From the NCBI RefSeq assembly GCF_900176605.1, contig NZ_FXLP01000005.1, forward strand, positions 310,001 through 374,000: 64,000 nucleotides of DNA, written 5' to 3'. The position numbers were made by a program, and so were the translations under genes. A model generated the notes under the pieces. It was given only the letters and a program-made list of their open reading frames with translations, made no database searches and had not been told where the DNA came from. Shown in pieces: positions 1 through 8,292 of this stretch (the first letter of the stretch is position 1; each line of letters starts with the position of its first letter). This DNA is from Peptoniphilus vaginalis (GTDB lineage: Bacteria; Bacillota; Clostridia; Tissierellales; Peptoniphilaceae).

Positions 1-1502
1 TTAAACACACAAAAGGTAGATGGGCAGGTAAAGACTTCAAGCTTATTGACTGGCAAGAAGAAATAATTAGAGACTTATTTGGAATTGTAAAAGATACAGG
101 ATACCGACAATTTAATACAGCCTATATTGAAATACCAAAGAAGATGGGAAAGTCTGAACTTGCAGCTGCCATAGCACTCCTCCTTACTTGTGGTGATGGA
201 GAAGAAAGAGCAGAGGTATATGGATGTGCTGCCGATAGACAGCAAGCAACTATTGTCTTTGATGTTGCAGCTGATATGGTAAGAATGTCTCCAGCCCTTT
301 CTAAAAGAGTAAAGATTCTAGCATCACAAAAGAGAATGATATATAAACCGACAAATTCTTTTTATCAAGTCTTATCTGCAGAGGCTTATTCTAAACACGG
401 ATTTAATATTCATGGTGTGGTCTTTGACGAACTTCATACCCAACCTAACAGAAAGTTATTTGATGTCATGACAAAAGGGTCTGGTGATGCGAGAACCCAA
501 CCCCTATATTTTCTTATAACAACTGCTGGAACAGATACAAAATCAATCTGCTACGAAACACATCAAAAAGCAGTCGACATACTTGAAGGCAGAAAAACTG
601 ATCCAACTTTTTATCCTGTTATTTATGGAGCAGATAGAGAAGACGATTGGACAGATGAAAAAGTATGGCATAAGGCAAATCCGTCTCTTGGAATCACAGT
701 TCCAATAGAAAAAGTAAGACAAGCCTGTGAATCTGCTAAGCAAAATCCAACTGAAGAGAACTCCTTTAGACAGTTAAGATTAAATCAGTGGGTCAAACAA
801 GCAATTAGGTGGATGCCCATGGGAAAATGGGACTTATGTAACTTTGCTGTTAATGAAGAAGAACTAAGAGGAAGAGTTTGTTATGGAGGTCTTGACCTAT
901 CATCAACAACAGATATTACGGCCTTTGTTTTAGTCTTTCCTCCATTAGATGAAGATGATAAATATCAAATATTACCCTACTTTTGGTTGCCAGAAGATAA
1001 TCTTGACCTAAGAGTAAAACGAGACCATGTAAACTATGACATATGGAAAAAACAAGGCTACATTCAGACAACAGAGGGTAATGTAGTCCATTATGGCTTT
1101 ATTGAAAAATTCATAGAAGACTTAGGTGAGACATATAACATCCGAGAAATAGCCTTTGATAGATGGGGAGCAGTTCAGATGGTTCAAAACTTAGAAGGGA
1201 TGGGTTTTACAGTAGTTCCCTTTGGTCAAGGATTTAAAGATATGTCTCCACCAACAAAAGAATTAATGAAACTTACCCTTGAAAGAAAAATAGCCCATGG
1301 AGGACATCCCGTTCTAAGATGGATGATGGATAACATCTTCATACGAACAGATCCTGCTGGAAATATTAAGGCGGACAAGGAAAAATCTACAGAAAAGATT
1401 GATGGTGTAATTGCTACAATTATGGCACTTGACAGGGCTATAAGGTGTGGTAATGATATAAGTGAATCGGTCTATGATGATAGGGGATTACTTCTGATAT
1501 AA
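1..1502 (+). CDS. terL: Phage terminase large subunit (5' end outside window)
   Basis: ATPase-nuclease motor that cuts phage concatemers and pumps DNA into the prohead through the portal. The frame is open from base 3 with no start codon, so the N-terminus lies upstream; about 499 residues are visible. The Walker A motif PKKMGKS lies near visible residue 45, before the first internal ATG at 144, so that ATG is not the true start. Walker B VVFDELH is near residue 141, a coupling-type FLITTAGT near residue 170, and the nuclease entry GGLDLSSTTD near residue 300. It heads the structural operon with portal, protease and capsid following, the usual HK97-type siphovirus order. Only the missing 5' end limits the call. 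Confidence 0.95.
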   Translation, partial: KHTKGRWAGKDFKLIDWQEEIIRDLFGIVKDTGYRQFNTAYIEIPKKMGKSELAAAIALLLTCGDGEERAEVYGCAADRQQATIVFDVAADMVRMSPALSKRVKILASQKRMIYKPTNSFYQVLSAEAYSKHGFNIHGVVFDELHTQPNRKLFDVMTKGSGDARTQPLYFLITTAGTDTKSICYETHQKAVDILEGRKTDPTFYPVIYGADREDDWTDEKVWHKANPSLGITVPIEKVRQACESAKQNPTEENSFRQLRLNQWVKQAIRWMPMGKWDLCNFAVNEEELRGRVCYGGLDLSSTTDITAFVLVFPPLDEDDKYQILPYFWLPEDNLDLRVKRDHVNYDIWKKQGYIQTTEGNVVHYGFIEKFIEDLGETYNIREIAFDRWGAVQMVQNLEGMGFTVVPFGQGFKDMSPPTKELMKLTLERKIAHGGHPVLRWMMDNIFIRTDPAGNIKADKEKSTEKIDGVIATIMALDRAIRCGNDISESVYDDRGLLLI

Positions 1503-1532
1503 CCAAAATAGAGTTTAATAACAATTATGATT

Positions 1533-1541
1533 TGATATAAT
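1533..1541 (+). promoter_or_regulatory. Extended -10 promoter of the ATC-hydrolase cassette
   Basis: TG-A-TATAAT, a perfect extended -10 hexamer, sits in the 79-base gap after the terminase stop and about 40 bases before the next ATG. The -35 (TTTAAT near 1514) is weak, as extended -10 promoters allow. A private promoter inside a late phage operon suggests that the next gene is expressed in the lysogen. Confidence 0.65.
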
Positions 1542-1581
1542 GGAATAAAGATGAAAATACAAAATTCAGGAGGCACAAATC

Positions 1582-2217
1582 ATGAGACCAAAGTTCAGTT
1601 ATTGGATTATTTTATATCCTTTTATTAAAAGTTATTTAAAGTCTCGATTTCCGAAAAACCAAGTTCGTGAGATATTTAAAAATGCAAAGCGAGAGTATAA
1701 AAATTTGATGGTAAAATCTGAGGATATAGGTGAAGATAATCCTATGGCATCAAATTTATATTACTCAATCTTGTTTTTTTCATTCTTGTACGGAAATCCA
1801 TCTTTAATAAACAAAAGCATTCTGGCAGAATTAATGGAGTATGTTATCACTCATCCAATAATAAACAAATTGAATAAAAAGGATTTCAATAATAGTAAAG
1901 ACATGGAAAAGTTTAAAGAAAAGATGATAGAAAATTCGAAATGGGCAGATGAAAACCTAATTAAATATCCAAGTACATGGAAGTTTAACTTTGATGATTC
2001 TCATCAAGACGGTTGTTATTATTATTTTACAAAATGTCCAATTGCTAAATATTTTAAAGATAATGGTTTAGAAGAATATACACATCTATTTTGTGAGCTG
2101 GATTATTTGACTATAAAGGCATGTAAGGGTAAGTTAATTCGACATAATACATTAGCAGATGGTGATGAAATATGTGATTTTTGGATTTTAGGAGACCAAG
2201 CAGATTATCCAAATTAA
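1582..2217 (+). CDS. L-2-amino-thiazoline-4-carboxylic acid hydrolase-family protein (prophage moron)
   Basis: 211 residues. The C-terminal half shows the ATC-hydrolase family pattern: CYYYFTKCPI, then LFCELD, then a Leu..Thr-x-Ala-x-Gly..Cys-Asp block. The family's founding member opens the thiazoline ring of ATC to S-carbamoyl-cysteine in cysteine formation; most relatives have no known substrate. It is inserted between terminase and portal, where phages normally have no gene, with an extended -10 promoter before it, an AGGAGG site at about 1569, and a hairpin terminator right after it. This is a moron-type cassette probably expressed in the lysogen. A paralogue lies at 42794-43420, sharing the DIG-D/E-DNPMA segment and the Cys motifs. 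Substrate is not known. Confidence 0.7.
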   Translation: MRPKFSYWIILYPFIKSYLKSRFPKNQVREIFKNAKREYKNLMVKSEDIGEDNPMASNLYYSILFFSFLYGNPSLINKSILAELMEYVITHPIINKLNKKDFNNSKDMEKFKEKMIENSKWADENLIKYPSTWKFNFDDSHQDGCYYYFTKCPIAKYFKDNGLEEYTHLFCELDYLTIKACKGKLIRHNTLADGDEICDFWILGDQADYPN

Positions 2218-2232
2218 TTTATAATCTTTAGA

Positions 2233-2258
2233 GCATCTACATTAGTAGGTGCTTTTTT
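2233..2258 (+). terminator. Rho-independent terminator of the ATC-hydrolase cassette
   Basis: Stem GCATCTAC / GTAGGTGC (2233-2240 with 2245-2252), loop ATTA, followed by six T. The same stem family recurs at 8238 and 27875 behind other single-gene cassettes. It lies only 27 bases before the portal start region, so late transcription must read through it. Confidence 0.8.
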
Positions 2259-2284
2259 CATACCTACTTTTAGGAGGTGGTAAT

Positions 2285-3544
2285 ATAAACATTTTAAATT
2301 TAATATTCACCCATAAGGGCACAGGTAAGTCGAGAGACAAACCTAAAGACGGGGAGAGGATATCTTCATCGTCTTTTTTATTTGGGAGAACAACGGCAGG
2401 AAGGAATGTAACCGAATTTACTGCTATGCAAATGACGGCAGTTTATTCATGTGTGAGGGTTCTTGCTGAAACCTTAGCAGGACTTCCACTTCATCTATAT
2501 AAAAGGGGAGATTCTAATTCAAAGGAAAAAGCAAAAGACCACGCCATATATTTTCTCTTACACGATGAACCTAATACTGAGATGACTTCATTTGTATTTA
2601 GAGAAACACTAATGACTCATCTTCTTTTATGGGGTAATGCCTATGCTCAAATAATTCGCAATGGAAGAAATGAGGTCATCGGACTTTATCCACTAATGCC
2701 AAATAAGATGACTGTTATGAGAAGTGAAGATGGAGAAATCTTTTATAAATACAATCATAAATCAGAAGAAGTTTATCTTTTAAAAGAAGATGTTCTTCAT
2801 ATACCTGGACTTGGTTTTGATGGTCTTATTGGTTACTCGCCAATTACCATGGCCAAGAATGCAATTGGTATGGCTATGGCTTGTGAAGATTACGGCGCTA
2901 GCTTTTTCCAAAATGGAGCACAACCAGGTGGGGTTTTAGAACATCCAGGCATAATTAAAGACCCAGAGAGAGTAAGGGAGTCATGGAATGCAGCCTTTCA
3001 AGGGCCTAAGAACGCCAACAAAGTGGCTGTACTTGAAGAAGGGATGAAATACCAACCGATTGCTATTGCACCAAGTGAAGCCCAGTTTTTGGAAACTAGA
3101 AAGTTTCAGTTAAATGAGATAGCAAGAATATTTAGAATACCACCTCATATGATTGGTGATTTAGAGAGGTCGTCATTTTCAAATATAGAACAGCAGTCAC
3201 TTGAGTTTGTTAAATACACACTTGATCCTTGGATTGTTCGTTGGGAACAATCTTTGGAAAGAGCACTGCTAACAAAAAAAGAAAAAGAATCCTACTTTAT
3301 TAAATTTAATCTTGATGGACTTCTAAGAGGAGACTATGAATCAAGGATGAATGGATATGCTGTAGGAAGACAGAATGGCTGGATGAGTGCAAACGACATA
3401 AGAGAACTGGAAAATTTAGATAGGATCTCGGCTGAAGAAGGTGGAGACCTATATCTTGTAAATGGAAATATGCTACCACTTGATAAGGCAGGTAGTTTTT
3501 ATCAGCAGAAAGGAGAAGTGATAAGTCCTAATGAAGAACAATAA
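2285..3544 (+). CDS. Phage portal protein, HK97 family
   Basis: Dodecameric ring at the capsid vertex through which DNA enters and to which the tail joins. About 419 residues, with typical HK97-portal blocks: an N-terminal TAVYSCVRVLAETLAGLPLHLY segment, GNAYAQIIRNGR, and IPPHMIGDLERSSFSNIEQQ in the core. Start choice is a problem. The frame is open from a GTG at 2249, but that codon lies inside the terminator stem. A strong AGGAGGTGG at 2272-2280 is correctly spaced from an ATA codon at 2285, exactly where ATG would be expected. I place the start there; it may be a non-standard ATA start or a mutated ATG. Its 3' end overlaps the protease gene by 14 bases. Confidence 0.92.
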   Translation: MNILNLIFTHKGTGKSRDKPKDGERISSSSFLFGRTTAGRNVTEFTAMQMTAVYSCVRVLAETLAGLPLHLYKRGDSNSKEKAKDHAIYFLLHDEPNTEMTSFVFRETLMTHLLLWGNAYAQIIRNGRNEVIGLYPLMPNKMTVMRSEDGEIFYKYNHKSEEVYLLKEDVLHIPGLGFDGLIGYSPITMAKNAIGMAMACEDYGASFFQNGAQPGGVLEHPGIIKDPERVRESWNAAFQGPKNANKVAVLEEGMKYQPIAIAPSEAQFLETRKFQLNEIARIFRIPPHMIGDLERSSFSNIEQQSLEFVKYTLDPWIVRWEQSLERALLTKKEKESYFIKFNLDGLLRGDYESRMNGYAVGRQNGWMSANDIRELENLDRISAEEGGDLYLVNGNMLPLDKAGSFYQQKGEVISPNEEQ

Positions 3545-4217
3545 AATATTTTGGAATTGGAAAAAGGATTCAAATGAACTCTATATAGATGGAGTTATTG
3601 CAGAAGAGTCTTGGTTTGATGATGAAATCACACCAAGGCTCTTTTTTGAAGAATTAAAAAACAAAAGTGGAGATATAACTGTGTGGATCAACTCCCCTGG
3701 TGGTGATTGTATAGCTGCATCGAGAATTTACACCATGCTTTTAGAGCACAAAGGAAATGTGACAATTAAGATTGATGGGCTTGCAGCATCAGCAGCATCT
3801 GTCATTGCAATGGCAGGAACTGAAGTATTGATGAGTCCAACATCATTAATGATGATTCACAACCCTTTAACTGTAGCTATTGGTGACTCAAAAGAAATGC
3901 AAAAAGCCATAGATATGTTAAAGGAAGTTAAGGAGTCAATCATCAATGCCTATGAGATTAAGACAGGTTTATCCAGAGAAGAGATTTCTAATCTAATGGA
4001 TGGAGAGACTTGGTTTGATAAGAATAAGGCCATCGAGATGGGTTTTTGTGATGGAACTCTCACTGACAAAAGAAAAGATGAAAAAGTTACGAACATGGTC
4101 TTTTCAAGGCGAGCAGTTACAAACTCCCTTTTAACAAAGATAAATAAAGAAGTGAAAACTCACTCAATGAGTGAGGTCGAAGGCAGATTAAACAATATTA
4201 AAAATACTTGGAGGTAA
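3531..4217 (+). CDS. ClpP-like prohead maturation protease
   Basis: Serine protease of the ClpP/S14 fold used by HK97-type phages to process the capsid protein and scaffold during prohead maturation. 228 residues. The oxyanion-type NSPGGD segment is near residue 54, the nucleophile is the first Ser of GLAASAAS (about S87), and the catalytic His is in MMIHNP (about H110). Overlaps the portal gene by 14 bases and is followed by the capsid gene, the standard arrangement. Confidence 0.94.
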   Translation: MKNNKIFWNWKKDSNELYIDGVIAEESWFDDEITPRLFFEELKNKSGDITVWINSPGGDCIAASRIYTMLLEHKGNVTIKIDGLAASAASVIAMAGTEVLMSPTSLMMIHNPLTVAIGDSKEMQKAIDMLKEVKESIINAYEIKTGLSREEISNLMDGETWFDKNKAIEMGFCDGTLTDKRKDEKVTNMVFSRRAVTNSLLTKINKEVKTHSMSEVEGRLNNIKNTWR

Positions 4218-4219
4218 TT

Positions 4220-5410
4220 ATGAATATTAAAGAACTTTTAGAAAAGAGAAGTAAAGCTTGGGATGAGGCAAAAGCATTTGCTGAGTCTAAGACAGATGAA
4301 AAGGGTCTAATGTCTGACGAAGATTTCAAGACATATGAAGGGATGGAAAGAACTATCGAGAATTACACTCGTGAAATTGAAAGAAAGAAGAGGGAAGAAG
4401 AAATGGATAAATCCTTGGAAAAACCTACTACTCAAGCACTAACAAATGAACCTGCTACTTTTAATGAAGAAGAAAAGCCAATGAGAGCAAGAAATACCTA
4501 TAAGAAATCCATGATGAAGGCATTAAGAACTAACTTTAGAGATATTTCCAATGAATTAAAAGTTGGTACAGATGAAAGTGGTGGATATTTAGTTCCAGAA
4601 GAAATGGAAGTAGATATTGTAAATGGACTTGAAGATGAAAATATTGTAAGAAAACTAGCTACAAAAGTTCAAACTTCTGGACTTCATAAAATTAACATTG
4701 CTGCTACGAAACCAGCAGCCCTATGGGTAGAAGAAGGTGGTCAACTAACCTTTGGAGATGGCACATTCGATCAAGTATCTCTAGATGCACACAAACTCCA
4801 TGTTGGTATTAAAGTTACTGAAGAACTTTTATATGATTCAGCCTTTAATTTAGAAAAATACATCACTGAAGAATTTACTAGAGCACTAGCAAATGCTGAA
4901 GAGGACGCTTTCTTAAATGGAGATGGAGTAAATAAACCTACAGGAATTTTTGACTCTAAAAAAGGTGGAGAACTTGGGGTAACAACAAAGGCTCAAACAA
5001 TTACTGCAGATGAACTTATTGATTTAGTTTACTCTCTAGATAGACCATATAGAAAGAGAGCAGCCTTCATTTTAAATGATGCAACAGTTGCTCAAATTAG
5101 AAAGCTTAAAGATGTTAATGGTGCATATATTTGGCAACCTTCACTTAAGGATGGAGAACCAGATAGACTTTTAGGATATCCTGCTTATACATCAGCCTTT
5201 GCTCCAAAAGCTGAAAAAGGAAAACTTGCAGTAGCCTTTGGCGATTTTTCTTATTACAAGATTGGAGATAGAGGAAATAGATCTTTCCAAGACTTAAAGG
5301 AACTATTTGCTGGTAATGGAATGGTTGGTTTCTTAGGTAAAGAAAGAGTAGATGGAATCCTTGTATTAAGAGAGGCAGTTAAACTATTAAAAATTGGTGC
5401 TACTGCCTAA
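4220..5410 (+). CDS. Phage major capsid protein, HK97 fold
   Basis: Shell subunit of the head, about 396 residues. The N-terminal ~70 residues are a charged coiled coil rich in Glu/Lys, the delta-type scaffold domain that the upstream protease would remove. The HK97-fold core begins around GTDESGGYLVPEEM and includes a KVTEELLYDS segment. The ATG at 4220 is preferred over an upstream TTG at 4208 because GGAGG at 4210-4214 sits just before it. Confidence 0.95.
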   Translation: MNIKELLEKRSKAWDEAKAFAESKTDEKGLMSDEDFKTYEGMERTIENYTREIERKKREEEMDKSLEKPTTQALTNEPATFNEEEKPMRARNTYKKSMMKALRTNFRDISNELKVGTDESGGYLVPEEMEVDIVNGLEDENIVRKLATKVQTSGLHKINIAATKPAALWVEEGGQLTFGDGTFDQVSLDAHKLHVGIKVTEELLYDSAFNLEKYITEEFTRALANAEEDAFLNGDGVNKPTGIFDSKKGGELGVTTKAQTITADELIDLVYSLDRPYRKRAAFILNDATVAQIRKLKDVNGAYIWQPSLKDGEPDRLLGYPAYTSAFAPKAEKGKLAVAFGDFSYYKIGDRGNRSFQDLKELFAGNGMVGFLGKERVDGILVLREAVKLLKIGATA

Positions 5411-5420
5411 GGAGTAGATT

Positions 5421-5693
5421 ATGATTACTCTTGAGGAGGCAAAGTCATATTTAAGGGTGGATTTTGATGATGAGGATGAGATGATTAATTCTTTCATCCA
5501 ATCATCAATAAAGCACTCCATGGATGTAGCCAGGGTTGATAGTGAAGAAGAACTTTCTAAAAATCCAAATGGAAAGATAGCTGTCCTCTATATGACCGCT
5601 TATCTTTATGAACACAGAGAAGAGGCAGATTATTCTGAACTAAACTTAACTCTAAGGGCTTTATTATTTGGAATGAGAAAGGCTGAGTTCTAA
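5421..5693 (+). CDS. Head-tail connector protein (gp6-like)
   Basis: 90 residues beginning ITLEEAKSYLRVD, the hallmark opening of phage gp6-like/QLRG connectors that form a ring under the portal. Good AAGGAG ribosome site; 10 bases after the capsid gene; abuts the next gene. Confidence 0.85.
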   Translation: MITLEEAKSYLRVDFDDEDEMINSFIQSSIKHSMDVARVDSEEELSKNPNGKIAVLYMTAYLYEHREEADYSELNLTLRALLFGMRKAEF

Positions 5694-6025
5694 TGAAGAT
5701 ATCGGATTTAAATAGAAAAATAATCTTTCAAAATAAAAATGTTGAGGTGGATGGAATTGGTAACCATAAATCAGTATGGATGGACTATCTAACAACATCA
5801 GCCTATATTTCCTTTCAAGGAAAAGGTGAAGAGGTTTTTTTAGGAATGGAAGTAGACAGGTCAGACATTTCTTTTACTGTAAGATTTCAAAATAGGTTAA
5901 AGAATATTAACACTTCAGAATACAGAATTCTATTTGATGATGAAATGTACAATATCATATCAATTGACTTTATGAACTATAAAAATAGACTTATAAAGTT
6001 TAGAAGTAGGAAGGTGAGTAGATGA
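5693..6025 (+). CDS. Phage head closure / head-tail adaptor protein
   Basis: 110 residues, SPP1 gp16-like family by size, position and the DLNRKIIFQ opening common to head-tail joining proteins. Start overlaps the preceding stop (TAATG), indicating translational coupling. It would close the connector after DNA packaging. Confidence 0.75.
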   Translation: MKISDLNRKIIFQNKNVEVDGIGNHKSVWMDYLTTSAYISFQGKGEEVFLGMEVDRSDISFTVRFQNRLKNINTSEYRILFDDEMYNIISIDFMNYKNRLIKFRSRKVSR

Positions 6026-6402
6026 ATGTAAAAATTGAAAACCTCGCCAGTGAAATAATGAAAGGCTTAGAAGAATATTCTGATATGGCAACAGACGAAG
6101 TCAAAAAGGAAGTTAAAAAGACTGGTAGTAATATTAGAAAAGACATACAAGAAAATGCACCTGTAGGAGAAACAAGGAAATATTCTAAGTCCTGGTCTGT
6201 AAAAACTATGAAAGAAACTTCAAATTCAATAGAACTTGTGGTTCACTCAAGAAATAGATATCAACTGGCTCATCTACTTGAAAAAGGTCATGTTCTTAGG
6301 CAGGGAGGAAGAGTATCTGCTAAGCCACACATTGGACCAGCTGAAGAGAAAGGAGTAAGAGAATTGGAAGAAAATATAATGAGGAAATTACAAGATGGAT
6401 AG
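6022..6402 (+). CDS. HK97 gp10-family tail-joining protein
   Basis: 126 residues with the gp10-type pattern: an N-terminal helix, APVGETRKYSKSW, then HLLEKGHVLRQGG. This family sits between the head adaptor and the tail terminator. Overlaps the previous gene by 4 bases and the next by 8. Confidence 0.85.
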   Translation: MNVKIENLASEIMKGLEEYSDMATDEVKKEVKKTGSNIRKDIQENAPVGETRKYSKSWSVKTMKETSNSIELVVHSRNRYQLAHLLEKGHVLRQGGRVSAKPHIGPAEEKGVRELEENIMRKLQDG

Positions 6403-6739
6403 GCTATTAAAAATAATTGAAAAGATAGGACTCCCATTTGCATACTCTCACTTTGCTGAAGGAGAAAGTCCAGACCCACCATTTTTGGTTTATCTATTTC
6501 CAAAAAATAAACACTTTGGTGCAGATGGAGTGGTTTTTTATAAAAACACACAGATAGACTTAGAACTTTATACTGATAAGAAAGATTTAAAACTAGAAGA
6601 AAAAATAGAAGAGATACTTGATAGAGAAGAAGTCTATTATGAAAAATCTGAAGTTTGGATTGAATCAGAAAGACTCTATGAAGTTTTGTATGAATTCACA
6701 CTTAATTTAAAAATTACGGAGGTAAATAATAATGGCTAA
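6395..6739 (+). CDS. Phage tail terminator/completion-type protein
   Basis: 114 residues, acidic, no clear motif. Position between the gp10-type protein and the major tail protein, plus its length, matches the tail terminator (gpU/gp17-like) slot. The function rests on synteny, not on residues. Confidence 0.6.
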   Translation: MDRLLKIIEKIGLPFAYSHFAEGESPDPPFLVYLFPKNKHFGADGVVFYKNTQIDLELYTDKKDLKLEEKIEEILDREEVYYEKSEVWIESERLYEVLYEFTLNLKITEVNNNG

Positions 6740-7328
6740 TAAGGTTAAATTTAATATTTGTAATGTACACTACGCTCTCTTCGATAAAGCCGAAGAGGGC
6801 GTTATTAAATATAAGACACCAGTGCCAATGCCTGGTGCTGTTTCAATTTCATTGGATCCTAATGGAGAGCCTGAAAGCTTTTATGCAGATGGAATTGAAT
6901 ACTACACTATTTCAAACAATATGGGATATGACGGAGATTTGGAAATCGCTCTTATTCCAGAATCCTTTAGGACTGATGTTTTGATGGAAAGATCAGATTC
7001 AAATAAAGTTCTTATTGAGTCTTCAAATTCCGAAACTGCAAACTTTGCACTGTTATTTGAGTTTGATGGTGACCAAAAGAAAATCCGTCACGTCATGTAT
7101 AACTGCTCAGCAGCAAGACCTACTCTTGAAGGAGAAACCAACGAGGAATCAAGAGAAGTCCAACCAGAAACCTTGTCTATTCAAGCAAGACCACTTCCAA
7201 ATGGAAATGTAAAGGCTAGAACAGGCGAAGAGACTACAAAGGAAACTTATGATGGTTGGTACAAGTCAGTCTATATGCCAACAGAAAATACAGTAACACC
7301 TTCAAGAGCAAGTGTTGGAGGTAAATAA
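6732..7328 (+). CDS. Phage major tail tube protein (phi13-type)
   Basis: 198 residues with the major-tail pattern: VHYALFDKAEEG near the start, GYDGDLEIALIPE in the centre, and a C-terminal ARPLPNG-type stretch. It polymerises around the tape measure to form the tail tube. Overlaps the previous gene by 8 bases and has GGAGG upstream. Confidence 0.88.
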   Translation: MANKVKFNICNVHYALFDKAEEGVIKYKTPVPMPGAVSISLDPNGEPESFYADGIEYYTISNNMGYDGDLEIALIPESFRTDVLMERSDSNKVLIESSNSETANFALLFEFDGDQKKIRHVMYNCSAARPTLEGETNEESREVQPETLSIQARPLPNGNVKARTGEETTKETYDGWYKSVYMPTENTVTPSRASVGGK

Positions 7329-7330
7329 AT

Positions 7331-7687
7331 ATGGCACTAACCAAGAAAATTCAAATCGATGGGAAAGAAGTTGTTTTCCGTGCATCAGCAGCAATCCCAA
7401 GAATCTATAGACTTAAATTTGGAAGAGATATCTTCAAAGACTTAATGGAACTTGAAAAATCCATGAAGAAAAATGATGAAGATAAATCTAATCTTGATAT
7501 AGGTTCACTTGAGTTATTTGAAAATATAGCCTATGTAATGGCAAAGCATGGAGATAAATCTGTGCCAGATAGCCCAGAGGAATGGTTAGATAATTTCTCA
7601 ACCTTTTCAATTTATCAAATTCTACCTCAGCTAATTGAGTTGTGGGGACTTAATATAAAATCGGAAGAAGTTCCTAAAAAAAAGTAA
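7331..7687 (+). CDS. Tail assembly chaperone (gpG-like)
   Basis: 118 residues, starting 2 bases after the tail-tube gene. Proteins in this position coat the tape measure during tail assembly. The last codons are CCT AAA AAA AAG TAA, forming the slippery heptamer A-AAA-AAG next to the stop. This is the in-frame (unshifted) product; a -1 shift gives the longer protein described separately. Confidence 0.85.
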   Translation: MALTKKIQIDGKEVVFRASAAIPRIYRLKFGRDIFKDLMELEKSMKKNDEDKSNLDIGSLELFENIAYVMAKHGDKSVPDSPEEWLDNFSTFSIYQILPQLIELWGLNIKSEEVPKKK

Positions 7688-7869
7688 GGCCAACAGAAAG
7701 ACTAATGACCACACCCTTGTTTCTATTAAGGGCTGTAGAATTGGGTCTTTCTGTTTCTGATTTATCCCTATTAACAATTGGACTTGTAAATGATATGTTC
7801 ACAGAAAAGAATAATGACGACTATAAATACAAAGAAGTAGCTACACAAGAAGACTTTGATAAATTTTAA
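7331..7869 (+). CDS. Tail assembly chaperone gpGT, -1 frameshift product
   Basis: Slippage by -1 on A-AAA-AAG at 7678-7684 bypasses the TAA at 7685 and continues into an open frame to TAA at 7867-7869. The shifted part encodes about 61 residues, beginning VRPTERLMTTPLF and ending EDFDKF. Such G and G-T products in a set ratio are established for siphophage tails (lambda gpG/gpGT). The heptamer equals the efficient E. coli dnaX site. The T region has no ribosome site of its own, which supports translation by shifting only. Confidence 0.85.
7678..7684 (+). promoter_or_regulatory. Programmed -1 ribosomal frameshift site A-AAA-AAG
   Basis: Eight A then G; in the zero frame it reads AAA AAG immediately before TAA. 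Re-pairing one base upstream gives AAA AAA, then GTA. This links gpG to the downstream T frame. Confidence 0.85.
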
Positions 7870-7877
7870 TCTACTTA

Positions 7878-7886
7878 TGGTATAAT
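7878..7886 (+). promoter_or_regulatory. Extended -10 promoter of the 107-aa cassette
   Basis: TG-G-TATAAT, 9 bases after the gpGT stop and 21 bases before the GTG start at 7908. Same design as the promoter at 1533. Confidence 0.7.
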
Positions 7887-7907
7887 CACTGTAATAGAGG
7901 TGATACA

Positions 7908-8231
7908 GTGGGTAAAAAGAATAGAGGAAGAGCACCTAAGGTTCGTTTAGACCAAATTCCAAAATTAATTAGATTAGAGGCAGTTGAAAAATATAATAAA
8001 TCTCCAGAGACTGTAAGAATTTATTTTAATCAACTGGAAATGACCTTAATTGCTCTCGACAGCAGATATGAAAATTACGAAGTCAATACAGCTGATGATA
8101 ACATAATGTTTATCATAGGTGGTAGGAAAAATAAAAAGAATAAATTAACTCAAGCTGATGTACAAAAAGCTATAAATGATGAATTAGAGTTAAGATTTTA
8201 TATGGACGAAGAATTTTATGACGAATATTAA
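7908..8231 (+). CDS. Hypothetical 107-aa prophage moron protein
   Basis: Unrecognised protein. GTG start with AGAGGTGAT just upstream. The N-terminus is strongly basic (KKNRGRAPKVR), the middle has a KYNKSPETVRIYFNQLE helix-like stretch, and the C-terminus is acidic (ELELRFYMDEEFYDEY). No catalytic or membrane motif is visible. It sits between the tail chaperones and the tape measure, normally adjacent in siphophages, and is framed by an extended -10 promoter and a terminator, so it behaves as an independent lysogen-expressed cassette. The basic N-terminus would allow nucleic-acid binding, but that is a guess. Confidence 0.7.
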   Translation: MGKKNRGRAPKVRLDQIPKLIRLEAVEKYNKSPETVRIYFNQLEMTLIALDSRYENYEVNTADDNIMFIIGGRKNKKNKLTQADVQKAINDELELRFYMDEEFYDEY

Positions 8232-8237
8232 TTTTTA

Positions 8238-8266
8238 GCATCTATCAAAATGGTAGGTGCTTTTTT
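8238..8266 (+). terminator. Rho-independent terminator of the 107-aa cassette
   Basis: Stem GCATCTATC / GGTAGGTGC, loop AAAAT, then six T. The 30 bases from 8238 to 8267 are identical to 27875-27904, behind an unrelated AraC-type gene. Confidence 0.85.
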
Positions 8267-8292
8267 GTGCTTAAAATTAAGGAGGTGAGATA

